Shown here: positions 1-8,663 of the stretch, piece after piece
How positions within the stretch are numbered: the first letter of the stretch is position 1
Layout of the letters: each line of letters opens with the position of its first letter
NCBI RefSeq assembly: GCF_014982745.1
Contig: NZ_JADCKA010000004.1
Span: forward strand, 62,001 to 126,000
DNA: 64,000 nucleotides
DNA from: Gallibacter intestinalis
Lineage (GTDB): Bacteria > Bacillota > Clostridia > Peptostreptococcales > Anaerovoracaceae
Reading direction: 5' to 3'
The notes under the pieces: model-generated
Databases searched by the model: none
Seen by the model: only the letters and a program-made list of their open reading frames with translations
Told to the model about the DNA's origin: nothing
Translations under genes and position numbers: made by a program

Positions 1-89
1 ACTTAATATCTATTAGGCTATCTTTATTTAAGCCATTTTAATGATATCACATGCCTTTTTTCTTTTTTTACGAATTAGGTCTCACATCA

Positions 90-119
90 TTGACTAATGA
101 ACAAGTGTAATGGTATATT
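90..119 (+). promoter_or_regulatory. Promoter of the small-membrane-protein/yhgE operon
   Basis: TTGACT (90-95) and TATATT (114-119) are separated by 18 bp, and the start codon follows 35 bp downstream behind a GGAGGT site at 142-147. This is a sequence match only. Confidence 0.5.
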
Positions 120-153
120 GAATTTTTAAGGATTATCTATCGGAGGTATCACA

Positions 154-471
154 ATGGATAAGAAAGAATCTCGTGAAGCGGAACGCATCTGGCGTATCGT
201 TAAAACAGAATACGAAAAATACATCAGTTATAGGGACAAAATAATAAAGTCAGGATTAGTTGCCTTACTTACCCTTCCATTTGTCTTTATGTTCCTGATG
301 TTTTTTATGCCTAGCAAAGTTGTATTTTTATGCCTGTGGATCATTTCTTTCATAGCCATCGCCATCATGCTGACTTATGTAGAATACAAAGGCTATTATT
401 ACAAACGACTATTTGGCGACAGCGATAAAGATATCAATGCCGATGAAAAAGGAAAGGAGGTCTCCCTATGA
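154..471 (+). CDS. Small two-TM membrane protein
   Basis: A 105-residue protein with a charged N-terminus (about 1-30), two hydrophobic segments (about 33-55 and 57-77) and an acidic, Lys-rich tail. I do not recognise a family. The start is supported by GGAGGT at 142-147. Its stop codon overlaps the start of the next gene in an ATGA arrangement (468-471), so the two are probably translationally coupled. A working partnership with the YhgE-type exporter is inferred from this coupling only. Confidence 0.7.
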   Translation: MDKKESREAERIWRIVKTEYEKYISYRDKIIKSGLVALLTLPFVFMFLMFFMPSKVVFLCLWIISFIAIAIMLTYVEYKGYYYKRLFGDSDKDINADEKGKEVSL

Positions 472-2222
472 AAACCGCATTAGGTATTTTTAAGCGTGAT
501 GTTAAAAGGCTTAAAACCAATATCATCGCCGTTATAGTGCTTCTGGGAATATGCATACTCCCTTCCCTTTACGCGTGGTTTAATATAGCCGCAGTCTGGG
601 ATCCATATGGCAACACCGGCGGCATACCCGTAGCAGTAGTAAACGAGGATAAGGGCAGCAGCCTTGAAGGCATAAATGTTAACGCCGGCGAAAAAATAGT
701 AACAAACCTCAAAGGAAACCATCAGATGGGTTGGAAGTTTGTGGATAAGGATAAGGCTATGGACGGTATAAAGGAAGGAGACTACTATGCTGTCGTATAT
801 ATCCCAAAGGATTTTTCCGAGGATATGATAAGCGTAGCCACCGGTACAATAACTCGCCCGGAAATAACATATTATGTCAATGAAAAGAAAAACGGAATAG
901 CTCCGAAAATAACCGACAAAGGAGTCGAAGCGATACAAACTCAGGTCAACTCATCCTTTATAGGCACAGTGACCGGCTATATGACAGATATTCTTAAAGT
1001 TGGTGAGGAAAAAGCATCCGTCACAAAGGATGACATTGTGGCAGGTATCAACAAAACCCTGGATAATGCCTCTGCGGATTTGTCGGCACTGTCATCGGGC
1101 ATAAGCTCATATCAGTCAACCATAGATTCGGCAGTATCTCTCATTGACGCCAACATAACCTTGGCAGGCAGTGTCGATGACAGCCTTTCAGGTGCCGAAA
1201 ACAGGATAGAAGGTGATTTATCAAAGTTAAAAGAGCAACATGCAGCCATTGATGCCGACAAATTTCCAGATATAGATAAGCTGCTTACAAAGGTGGAAAA
1301 CGGATTTGATAAGTGTTTGGATGATCTTAAACAAGCCGGTTCCATGTCCTCTGATGCTCAGGATGTTTTAACCAGTCTTAAATCATCGTTAAATTCCGTA
1401 AGCGACTCCCTTACCTCCACTAAGTCTGCCGTTGACGGAAGCATTGAGCGTATAGACACCTTTCGCAATAATGAAGATAGTCTGAATATTTCAGACGGAT
1501 TTGTAGATATCATCAATAAAATAATTTCAAACCCTAAATCCGTCAGCGAATTTATGGCTTCGCCTGTAAAGATAAGTACAGAAAAGGTCTATCCGGTTGC
1601 CGATTACGGTTCGGCTATGGCGCCCTTTTATACAACTCTGGCCATATGGGTCGGCGGCATTATCATGGTGGCAATTATGAAAACCCGCGTCAGAGAAGAT
1701 GATCAGCTTAGAAATATAACTCCCCGTGCGGCATATATAGGACGTTCTCTTATATTTATAATCACGGGCCTAGTGCAGGCATTGATTATCGGACTGGGAA
1801 ATATATTTTTCTTGGGAATGCAGTGCAAAAACCCTCTGCTTTTCATGGTTACATGCCTCATTACATCCTTTGTCTTTACGCTTATAATATATACACTGAC
1901 CGTTTCCTTCGGCAGCATCGGAAAGGCCCTCTGCGTCATATGGCTTGTGTTGCAGGTTGCTGGTTCGGGCGGAACATATCCTATTGAAGTGTTACCTCAG
2001 TCATTTCAGTATATGTCCCACTTCATGCCATTTACATTCGCCTGTGACGCCATGAGAGAAACTGTAGCCGGCGTTTATACTCCGGACTATATAACTGATA
2101 TGCTCAAGCTTTTATGCTTTGTGCCTCTGTCACTGCTTCTAGGGTTAGTTCTTAGAAATCCTCTGCGCAGGTTAAACGAGTTCTTTGAGGACAGACTGGA
2201 AGATACTAAATTTATGGGATAA
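468..2222 (+). CDS. YhgE/Pip-family membrane protein
   Basis: A 584-residue member of the YhgE/Pip (phage infection protein) family, related to ABC-2 type exporters. One N-terminal membrane segment (about 18-40) is followed by the family sequence WFNIAAVWDPYGNTGG (about 37-52) and an extracellular domain. A Ser/Asp-rich, probably coiled stretch spans about 190-330, and a cluster of C-terminal membrane segments lies between about 385 and 570. Family members are commonly 700-900 residues, so the central extracellular part is short here. Pip proteins were first found as phage receptors in lactic acid bacteria, and related EsaA-type proteins work in type VII secretion. No type VII genes are nearby, so the cargo is unknown. 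Confidence 0.85.
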   Translation: MKTALGIFKRDVKRLKTNIIAVIVLLGICILPSLYAWFNIAAVWDPYGNTGGIPVAVVNEDKGSSLEGINVNAGEKIVTNLKGNHQMGWKFVDKDKAMDGIKEGDYYAVVYIPKDFSEDMISVATGTITRPEITYYVNEKKNGIAPKITDKGVEAIQTQVNSSFIGTVTGYMTDILKVGEEKASVTKDDIVAGINKTLDNASADLSALSSGISSYQSTIDSAVSLIDANITLAGSVDDSLSGAENRIEGDLSKLKEQHAAIDADKFPDIDKLLTKVENGFDKCLDDLKQAGSMSSDAQDVLTSLKSSLNSVSDSLTSTKSAVDGSIERIDTFRNNEDSLNISDGFVDIINKIISNPKSVSEFMASPVKISTEKVYPVADYGSAMAPFYTTLAIWVGGIIMVAIMKTRVREDDQLRNITPRAAYIGRSLIFIITGLVQALIIGLGNIFFLGMQCKNPLLFMVTCLITSFVFTLIIYTLTVSFGSIGKALCVIWLVLQVAGSGGTYPIEVLPQSFQYMSHFMPFTFACDAMRETVAGVYTPDYITDMLKLLCFVPLSLLLGLVLRNPLRRLNEFFEDRLEDTKFMG

Positions 2223-2241
2223 AAGCTACCTCATATATCAC

Positions 2242-2272
2242 AAAAGAGAGCATTGGCGTGCTCTCTTTTTAT
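2242..2272. terminator. Bidirectional terminator
   Basis: An 8-bp stem (2245-2252 with 2259-2266) has an A-run before and a T-run after, between two convergent genes (yhgE on plus, the leucine-rich-repeat gene on minus). Confidence 0.75.
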
Positions 2273-2294
2273 TTTTGATATTTTCTAAGCTTTA

Positions 2295-3647
2295 TTATCT
2301 GTTTTTTCTCTTCCCTGTCGCTGCAAAAATTACAGTGCCCAATGCCGATATTATTACAATACCACCTACAACAAGCGGTATACTTTCATCGGATGTTTTC
2401 ACCGGTGTTTCTGTCACCTTAGCAGTTTCTGGCTTTGTCAGATCAACTGTACCGCCTGAGATTGCAGGAGGTTCAGGATTTACAGACTCACCAGGTTCTG
2501 TCGGATTTTGAGGGCTCTCAGGTTCTTGAGGTTTATCAGGCACTGGTGGTTCCTGAGGGTCATCAGGTCCTGTCGGTCCCTGAGCAGTGTCATCTTCTAC
2601 AAATCGTATGTGGGCTGTAAATTCCGCTCCATTATCGCTGTAATTATATGATATTTCTCTTCCGGGATATACATCTTTAACTATTGCATTTTCAATAACT
2701 ACACCATCCAGACCTTGAATTGACGAGCTATTTATTGCAGGGTCAAGATTTCTTAAATCATAATCCCCAGTTCCTGCAGGCACCTTTACGGTCACAGGTC
2801 TTTGAGTGCTTAGATTCATACTTGACGCATCCTTCATAGCAGTATGTATGGAAACCAGTTTGTCCGAATGCAGATTTACATTTCCTGCCGTAAGAAGAGG
2901 ATTATTAGTTAAATCCACCGTCTGAATATTGGTTATATATACCAACAGACTTGTAAGCTGCGGATTATGGGATACATCCAAGCTTTCCAAAGGCGTTCCG
3001 GAAATCCAAATTTGCTGTAACTGCGGATTGTTTGAAAAATCAATATTTCGCAGGCCTCCTGCAAGATATGCAAAGCTGTTTAGCTTAGGATTTGCAGATA
3101 TATCTATATCCTTTAATTTATCGCCGCCACATAAAAGATTTGTAAGCTCTGGGTTCCCCGAAAGATTCAAAGTTGACAATCCGTTTTTAAAACATTCCAG
3201 ACTTTCAAGACAGCTGTTTTTAGTAAGATCAAGTTCGGATATGTTATTATCACTGCAATTAAGGGTCCTTAACTCCGAATTGCCGCCGACATTTAAAGCC
3301 GATATAGAGTCTCCGTCACAGTAGAGATTTTCCAATTTCGAAAAATACTCTATTCCTTCCAGGGAAGTTACCGCTCTGTTGTTGGATATCCTTATTTCTG
3401 TCACTTTATCGGCTTCACTTTGAGAAAGCTCTCCATTTTTATCGATGTCATCATGGGTCGATACATATTGTCTAAATGCTTCATCGGGAAATGTTTCCTC
3501 CGATATTTTCACCGGCCAACTTATCTCTGGCTCGCCTGTGCTTTCCGCCGCCAAAGCCATTATCTCTCCGGAAGACAGACTCCAGACAGAAGTCGTTATA
3601 AGCAATGCCGCTGCCATGATTGCGGTTTTTCTCCTTGTGCTATTCAT
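2295..3647 (-). CDS. Secreted leucine-rich-repeat protein with C-terminal TM anchor
   Basis: Starts at the ATG at 3647 (450 aa), because AAAAGGTG lies about 6 nt upstream; an in-frame GTG at 3674 has no such site. A signal peptide (about 1-33) is followed by about nine leucine-rich repeats of the internalin-like type. Their pattern is L..LdCs.N.is.LDLs.Np.L over about residues 95-265. Then come a folded stretch, a Pro/Glu/Gly-rich spacer (about 360-400), one membrane segment and a KRKNR tail. No LPXTG-like motif precedes the anchor, unlike the surface proteins in the mobile element. Probably a cell-surface adhesion or ligand-binding protein; the partner is unknown. Confidence 0.75.
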   Translation of the reverse strand: MNSTRRKTAIMAAALLITTSVWSLSSGEIMALAAESTGEPEISWPVKISEETFPDEAFRQYVSTHDDIDKNGELSQSEADKVTEIRISNNRAVTSLEGIEYFSKLENLYCDGDSISALNVGGNSELRTLNCSDNNISELDLTKNSCLESLECFKNGLSTLNLSGNPELTNLLCGGDKLKDIDISANPKLNSFAYLAGGLRNIDFSNNPQLQQIWISGTPLESLDVSHNPQLTSLLVYITNIQTVDLTNNPLLTAGNVNLHSDKLVSIHTAMKDASSMNLSTQRPVTVKVPAGTGDYDLRNLDPAINSSSIQGLDGVVIENAIVKDVYPGREISYNYSDNGAEFTAHIRFVEDDTAQGPTGPDDPQEPPVPDKPQEPESPQNPTEPGESVNPEPPAISGGTVDLTKPETAKVTETPVKTSDESIPLVVGGIVIISALGTVIFAATGKRKNR

Positions 3648-3721
3648 TTTTTCACCTTTTCCTTTCCTATTCACAAAATATCCTTATGCATGCCCATTAC
3701 CCTTAATCCTCAAATCGAAAC

Positions 3722-3752
3722 AAAAAAGAAGACATCTTTTGATGCCTTCTTT
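3722..3752 (-). terminator. Terminator of the pxp operon
   Basis: Imperfect 12-bp stem (3725-3736 with 3741-3752) around a TTTT loop, followed on the minus strand by a T-run (3722-3727). It lies just after the last gene of the minus-strand operon. Confidence 0.75.
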
Positions 3753-3764
3753 AGCAATATATCT

Positions 3765-4175
3765 CTACTTTACATATTTCTGATATATTTCCTTCATTTC
3801 GGAAAGCTGCTCTTGGCTGAAGTTATCTCTGGCGTATTCTTTAAGGCCCTGTACATTTCCCTTTCTTACCATATCCAGAATGCCGGGCATATCAGTCACC
3901 GATACGCTGTCGGTTATCATCTTTTCAACCTTTGCTTTATCCTCCGACGAAACTGAAGATATGATACTGTCGATATCTGTATCCTCCGCAAGCTGCGGAT
4001 TTTCCTCTATCATCTGCTGGACAACATCCTTTGTAACCATATCAAATGCCTTATCCTTAAGCTTATCATAAAGCACAAACTTAAACGCCAATGCCAACAC
4101 CCCCAGTATCAGTATCACAGCTACAAGTATTTTCAGTCCTCTTTTGCTTTTTTTCGTCTGTACTGCAGCTCTCAT
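3765..4175 (-). CDS. Small membrane-anchored hypothetical protein
   Basis: A 136-residue protein with a basic N-terminus (TKKSKRG), a single membrane anchor (about 14-34) and a helical, acidic extracellular domain rich in Glu, Lys and Met. No family recognised. GGAAGG sits upstream of the ATG. It lies 35 bp downstream of pxpA and before the operon terminator, so it is probably co-transcribed with the pxp/acc genes. Whether it takes part in their pathway cannot be told from sequence. Confidence 0.6.
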   Translation of the reverse strand: MRAAVQTKKSKRGLKILVAVILILGVLALAFKFVLYDKLKDKAFDMVTKDVVQQMIEENPQLAEDTDIDSIISSVSSEDKAKVEKMITDSVSVTDMPGILDMVRKGNVQGLKEYARDNFSQEQLSEMKEIYQKYVK

Positions 4176-4210
4176 CTGTTACCTTCCTTTCTTATTCTCC
4201 AAATAATTTT

Positions 4211-4981
4211 CTATCTGCACACTTCTTCCAGTGGACAGATTTCTATGCCTTCATCAGTCAATGCCTTTCTTATCTTTTCTACAAAGAGAAGGGCTTTTTC
4301 ACCGTCTCCGTGAACGCACACCGAATCCGCTTTGATATCGATATCATTTCCTGTTATCGCCTGTACCTTGCCTTCTTTTATCATGCGAACAACTCTGGCA
4401 ATAGCCTCGTCTTCATCTTCAATCATAGCCCCTGGCTTACTTCTGGCAACCAGACTTCCGTCCTCTTCGTAGGCTCTGTCCGCAAATACCTCCTCTGCGG
4501 TCTTAAGGCCCATATCTCTTGCCGCCTTTACCATCTGGCTTCCTGCAAGACCCATAACTATAAGGGACGGATCGTATTCCTTAATTGCCTCACATATGGC
4601 TTTGGAAAGCTCGTAATCCTTTCCCGCCATATTGTACATGGCTCCGTGAGGTTTAACATGACTGAGCTTTACCCCTGCTGCCTTGCACATTCCGCCAAGT
4701 GCGCTTATCTGATAAAGAGTATAAGCCTTTGCCTCTTCGTGGGAAATATTCATGTTCCTTCTTCCGAAGCCCATAAGATCAGGATATCCCGGATGCGCTC
4801 CAGCACCTGTGCCAGCTTCCTTAACCATATTTACGGTTTTCATCATTACAACCGGGTCCGATGCGTGAAATCCGCATGCTATATTTGCCGATGTGATAAG
4901 TGGAATAATCCTATCGTCAGAACCGATGGTATATCTTCCGAAGCTTTCTCCAAGATCGCTGTTAAGATCTACTTTATACAT
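4211..4981 (-). CDS. pxpA: 5-oxoprolinase subunit PxpA (LamB/YcsF family)
   Basis: A 256-residue LamB/YcsF protein, the usual length. The N-terminal VDLNSDLGE block, the NIACGFHASDP stretch (about 33-43), GAHPGYPD (about 61-68) and the VKPHGAMYN block (about 111-119) are the family's conserved metal and active-site segments. PxpA works with PxpB and PxpC in the ATP-dependent opening of 5-oxoproline to glutamate in the cytoplasm. It is the sixth gene of a seven-gene operon and follows accC by 45 bp. Placement next to biotin carboxylase genes raises the alternative of a carboxylase-linked amidase role. Confidence 0.9.
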   Translation of the reverse strand: MYKVDLNSDLGESFGRYTIGSDDRIIPLITSANIACGFHASDPVVMMKTVNMVKEAGTGAGAHPGYPDLMGFGRRNMNISHEEAKAYTLYQISALGGMCKAAGVKLSHVKPHGAMYNMAGKDYELSKAICEAIKEYDPSLIVMGLAGSQMVKAARDMGLKTAEEVFADRAYEEDGSLVARSKPGAMIEDEDEAIARVVRMIKEGKVQAITGNDIDIKADSVCVHGDGEKALLFVEKIRKALTDEGIEICPLEEVCR

Positions 4982-5026
4982 AATATCATCACCTTTTCTT
5001 AAATTTAAGTTCCCGTTCTGCCGTTA

Positions 5027-6373
5027 TCAGTCAAGGCGCAGCAGCTTTTCTATAAAACCTGTATCCGCCTGACCTTCGCAGAAAACAGGATGTCTCAGTA
5101 TCTGATACTGGAAATCCAGATTTGTGTTTATGCCCTTTATAACCGTTTCGTCCAAAGCAGATCTCATCTTTTGGAGAGCAGCCTGTCTGTCCGGTGCATG
5201 AACGATTATCTTGGCTATCATGGAATCGTATTCTGACGGAATCGTATATCCTGTATAAAGGCCCGTATCAACTCTGACTCCATTGCCTGCCGGCAGATGA
5301 AGGGCAGTAATGGTTCCAGGACTAGGCATAAAGTTCTTTTCTGGAATCTCAGCATTTATTCTGCATTCAATGGCATGGCCTTTTATCTGAATATCCTCCT
5401 GCTTAAAGCTCAGTTCTTCGCCCATGGCAACTCTTATCTGTTCGATAATAAGGTCTGTGTCCGTTACCATTTCCGTTACGCCGTGTTCCACCTGAATACG
5501 GGTATTCATTTCCATAAAGTAATATGTGCCGCTCTGGTCAAGTATAAATTCCACGGTTCCGGCATTGGTATATCCCACGGTCTTTGCCGCCAGCACAGCA
5601 TCCTTGTACATTCTCTGACGGGTTTCGTCATCTATGGCCGGAGAAGGAGATTCTTCTATCAGCTTCTGGTGATTTCTCTGCACAGAGCAGTCACGCTCAC
5701 CGAGGGATACAACATTTCCAAAGTTATCCGCCATAATCTGCACTTCCACATGACGGGGATTTAAAACACATCTTTCGATGTACATGGTATCGTCGTTAAA
5801 TGCGTTTACCGACTCCCTCTGAGCCATATTGAAATTAAATTCAAACTCATCTGCGGAATTGGCAACTCTCATGCCCTTTCCGCCGCCGCCGGAGGAAGCC
5901 TTAATCATTACAGGAAAACCGATTTCCTTTGCTTTTTCCGCTGCAGCTTCAACATCCTTTACCGGTTCCTTTGTTCCAGGCACAACAGGAACTCCCGCTT
6001 CCATCATTGTCTTTCTGGCGTGGGATTTATTACCCATGCTGTTAATTACATCTGCGGAAGGACCTATAAAGGTTATGCCGCTTTCCTCACACATGCGAAC
6101 AAAATCAGCATTTTCGGAAAGAAAACCAAACCCCGGATGGATGGCATCGCAGCCCATATTCTTTGCGGCAGTTATTATCTGTTCTTTATTGAGATAGTTG
6201 TTTCTTGCAGGACCTTCGCCAATGCAGATTCTCTGATCCGCCAGCTGCACATGAAGGCTGTTTTTATCCTCTTTGGAATATACAGCCACGCTTCTGATGC
6301 CCATGTTGCGACATGCCCTGGCTATTCTAACCGCTATCTCGCCGCGGTTTGCTATCAATATCTTCTGAAACAT
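5027..6373 (-). CDS. accC: Biotin carboxylase (AccC-type)
   Basis: A 448-residue biotin carboxylase of normal length. It has the N-terminal KILIANRGEIAVRI motif, a glycine-rich ATP-grasp loop (KASSGGGGKGMRV, about 158-170), the EMNTRIQVEHGVTE catalytic segment (about 287-300) and a C-terminal biotin carboxylase domain. It carboxylates the biotin on a carrier protein using ATP and bicarbonate. The start has GGAGG upstream, and accB lies 17 bp before it. No accA or accD carboxyltransferase is present in the window. The PxpB/PxpC subunits belong to the same superfamily as the carboxyltransferase part of urea carboxylase, so this enzyme may serve them rather than acetyl-CoA carboxylation. Confidence 0.9.
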   Translation of the reverse strand: MFQKILIANRGEIAVRIARACRNMGIRSVAVYSKEDKNSLHVQLADQRICIGEGPARNNYLNKEQIITAAKNMGCDAIHPGFGFLSENADFVRMCEESGITFIGPSADVINSMGNKSHARKTMMEAGVPVVPGTKEPVKDVEAAAEKAKEIGFPVMIKASSGGGGKGMRVANSADEFEFNFNMAQRESVNAFNDDTMYIERCVLNPRHVEVQIMADNFGNVVSLGERDCSVQRNHQKLIEESPSPAIDDETRQRMYKDAVLAAKTVGYTNAGTVEFILDQSGTYYFMEMNTRIQVEHGVTEMVTDTDLIIEQIRVAMGEELSFKQEDIQIKGHAIECRINAEIPEKNFMPSPGTITALHLPAGNGVRVDTGLYTGYTIPSEYDSMIAKIIVHAPDRQAALQKMRSALDETVIKGINTNLDFQYQILRHPVFCEGQADTGFIEKLLRLD

Positions 6374-6390
6374 CAGTCAGCCTCCAAATC

Positions 6391-6855
6391 CTAAAGTTTT
6401 CTGATTCTGAAAAGCGGCTGTCCGTATTCCACCTTCTGTTCGTTGCTTACCAGCACCGCTTCTATTTCGCAGTCGAAGTCACTTTCGATTTCGTTCATCA
6501 GCTTCATGGCTTCCAAAATGCAGACAGTCTGTCCTGCCTTAACATGGTCGCCAACCTTTACAAAAGCCTTTGCTTCAGGGGATGGAGCAGAGTAGAATGT
6601 TCCCACGATAGGGGAAGTGATATACTCTTCACTTGTTTCCTCTTCTACCTGAGGAGCCGCTGCGCTTGCTGCCGGAGCTGCTGCCGCAGGCATTACAGGC
6701 ATTGCTGCCATCTGAGCCGCTGCGATTTCAGCAGGACCCACCGGATGGCCTTTCTTGTCCATCTTAAGCTTTGTGTCACCTTCTTCAAAGGTAAATTCCA
6801 TCATTGAGGAATCTTCAAATATCTTAACGATCTTTTCCAGTTTTTCAATATCCAT
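6391..6855 (-). CDS. accB: Biotin carboxyl carrier protein
   Basis: 154 residues. An N-terminal charged segment is followed by an Ala/Pro-rich flexible linker (about 40-70) and a C-terminal biotinyl domain (about 78-154) with the biotin-attachment motif CILEAMKLMNEI; the Lys is the acceptor. AAAGGAG precedes the ATG. It sits between pxpC and accC in one operon, so it would carry carboxybiotin made by the downstream AccC. The final acceptor is uncertain (see the pxp/acc finding). Confidence 0.9.
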   Translation of the reverse strand: MDIEKLEKIVKIFEDSSMMEFTFEEGDTKLKMDKKGHPVGPAEIAAAQMAAMPVMPAAAAPAASAAAPQVEEETSEEYITSPIVGTFYSAPSPEAKAFVKVGDHVKAGQTVCILEAMKLMNEIESDFDCEIEAVLVSNEQKVEYGQPLFRIRKL

Positions 6856-6887
6856 GATTTTCTCCTTTATTTTCAGCTATCTGCCTG

Positions 6888-7898
6888 TTATTTGTCTGCA
6901 AACAGCTTTCCTATTCTCTTGGCAACAAGCCTGCACTCCAGCACCTCTTTGCACGGAGTATATATCTTTTCTCTGAAAGAGCTGAATTCCTTTTCTTCTT
7001 TCAGCATCAGCTTTTGCGCCGCATCAACGGTTACCTGCTTAAACCTTATCTTCTGATCTGTCCTGCACTGGGCAAGCTTAGGGATGTCCACGGAAATCAC
7101 ATTAGCGATTTTAGCATATCCTCCCGTAGTCTGTCTGTCCGCAAGAAGTATGATAGGTTTGCCGTGGCTCGGCACCTGTACCGCTCCAAAGGCTATACCG
7201 TCAGAAATTATATCCGAGGTATCCTTATAGGCTATAAACGGTCCCTCAAGCCTGCATCCCATTCTGTCAAATTCGCTGGTTACAGTGTATTCGGAATTTA
7301 AGAATGTCTCTATGCCTTCCTTTGTGAACTTGCTCTTCTGCGGTCCCATAACCACTCTCAGTGTAACCTCGTCACTACTGAACTCATCCAGGTCCAGACT
7401 TCTTGAAAGGAAATACGGAAGGTACCTTCTCTTTATTCTGAACATAATAAGGTCGCCGTCCATCAGCCTTCTTCCCTTAAAGCCGCCTATGCCGCACTTG
7501 AGGTTTGTGGATCTGCTGCCCATAACCACCGGTATGTCAAGATAGCTGGAAAATGCTATATATCCTCTGCTGCCGCTTCTGCAACCCTTAAAGGAAAGAA
7601 TGTCTCCCTTCTTCATGTAAATTGCCGTATACATCTTTACAGGATTGCCGTTTACATGGGGCTGGAAGTCTCCTCCTGTGATTGCAATTATCGTCTCGGA
7701 AGTAAATTCCAAGGTAGGTCCCATAAGGGTGAACTCTATTACAGCTTCGTTTTCCGGATTGTCTAAAAGGAGATTTGCGATTTTAAAGGAACGCACATCC
7801 ATTACGCCCGATACGCTGAAGCCCTGGCTCTGATATCCGGTTCTGCCTAGATCCTGAACCGTGGTCATTATGCCGCTTTTCAATACTCTAACGCCCAT
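6888..7898 (-). CDS. pxpC: 5-oxoprolinase subunit PxpC (KipA/AHS2 family)
   Basis: A 336-residue member of the AHS2/KipA family, annotated in databases either as 5-oxoprolinase subunit C or biotin-dependent carboxyltransferase. The N-terminal VLKSGIMTTVQDLGRTGYQS block, a GGDF motif (about 70-73) and the DGIAFGAVQVPSHGKPIILL segment (about 237-256) are characteristic. It pairs with PxpB; the two start-to-stop boundaries are 2 nt apart, which fits stoichiometric expression. It is homologous to half of the carboxyltransferase domain of urea carboxylase, so the adjacent accB/accC genes are meaningful. Confidence 0.9.
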   Translation of the reverse strand: MGVRVLKSGIMTTVQDLGRTGYQSQGFSVSGVMDVRSFKIANLLLDNPENEAVIEFTLMGPTLEFTSETIIAITGGDFQPHVNGNPVKMYTAIYMKKGDILSFKGCRSGSRGYIAFSSYLDIPVVMGSRSTNLKCGIGGFKGRRLMDGDLIMFRIKRRYLPYFLSRSLDLDEFSSDEVTLRVVMGPQKSKFTKEGIETFLNSEYTVTSEFDRMGCRLEGPFIAYKDTSDIISDGIAFGAVQVPSHGKPIILLADRQTTGGYAKIANVISVDIPKLAQCRTDQKIRFKQVTVDAAQKLMLKEEKEFSSFREKIYTPCKEVLECRLVAKRIGKLFADK

Positions 7899-7900
7899 GG

Positions 7901-8629
7901 CTACTCTCCTTTCCTGTGAACGACATACTCATATGTTCCATCGTCCACCTGTTTTTTTATCTTGAGAAATTCCTCTTCGGTCACAGGCACAAATCTGATG
8001 TAGTCACCTGCTTCCACTAAAATAGGAGTTTCTCTTTCCGGGTCATAGGTTTTAACCGGCGTCATGCCTAAAAGCTGCCAGCCGCCCGGTGAATTTAATG
8101 GATATATTCCAGTCTGGGAAGCTGCTATGCCCACGCTTCCTGCAGGAATACTTATCCTAGGGTTTGCAAGTCTCGGAGTGTGAATCCTCTCATCAAGACC
8201 GCCGAGATATACAAAGCCCGGTAAAAATCCCAGCATATATATGAGGTAGTCCTTAGAGCAGTGAATGTCTATGACCTCCTGCTCAGAAAGTCCTGCATTT
8301 TCAGCGATGTTTGCTATGTCAGGACCGTATTCTCCACCGTAACACACAGGAATCTCAAAGACTCTCGCTTCGCTGGCTTCCTCGCTAACCTCTATCTTTA
8401 AAAGTTCTTCGATTCTCGCCTTTAAATCCTTATATCCGATTACCCTCGGATCGTAATTTATAAGCAGGGAAGCGAAGGCCGGTATAAGGTCCGTCACTCC
8501 CTCTATATGCTGTTCCTTTAAAAGATGCACAAAAGCCGTTATCTGAGCGTTAATCTCAGGCGCAATTTTTTGTTCAAACTCGATCAGCAGAGCCGAATCC
8601 CCCGCTGTCAATATCTTTGCTTTTTTCAT
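7901..8629 (-). CDS. pxpB: 5-oxoprolinase subunit PxpB (KipI/AHS1 family)
   Basis: A 242-residue AHS1/KipI protein. Family hallmarks are the GDSALLIEF N-terminus, the IPVCYGGEYGPD segment (about 98-109), YMLGFLPGFVYLGGLD (about 131-146) and PRISIPAGSVGIAASQTGIY (about 158-177). It forms the PxpB-PxpC complex that acts with PxpA on 5-oxoproline. In Bacillus subtilis the homologue KipI also binds the sporulation kinase KinA; nothing here tells whether that holds. GGAGAG precedes the ATG. Confidence 0.9.
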   Translation of the reverse strand: MKKAKILTAGDSALLIEFEQKIAPEINAQITAFVHLLKEQHIEGVTDLIPAFASLLINYDPRVIGYKDLKARIEELLKIEVSEEASEARVFEIPVCYGGEYGPDIANIAENAGLSEQEVIDIHCSKDYLIYMLGFLPGFVYLGGLDERIHTPRLANPRISIPAGSVGIAASQTGIYPLNSPGGWQLLGMTPVKTYDPERETPILVEAGDYIRFVPVTEEEFLKIKKQVDDGTYEYVVHRKGE

Positions 8630-8663
8630 TTAGAACTCTCCTGTCATCATCCCATCGCCGCAA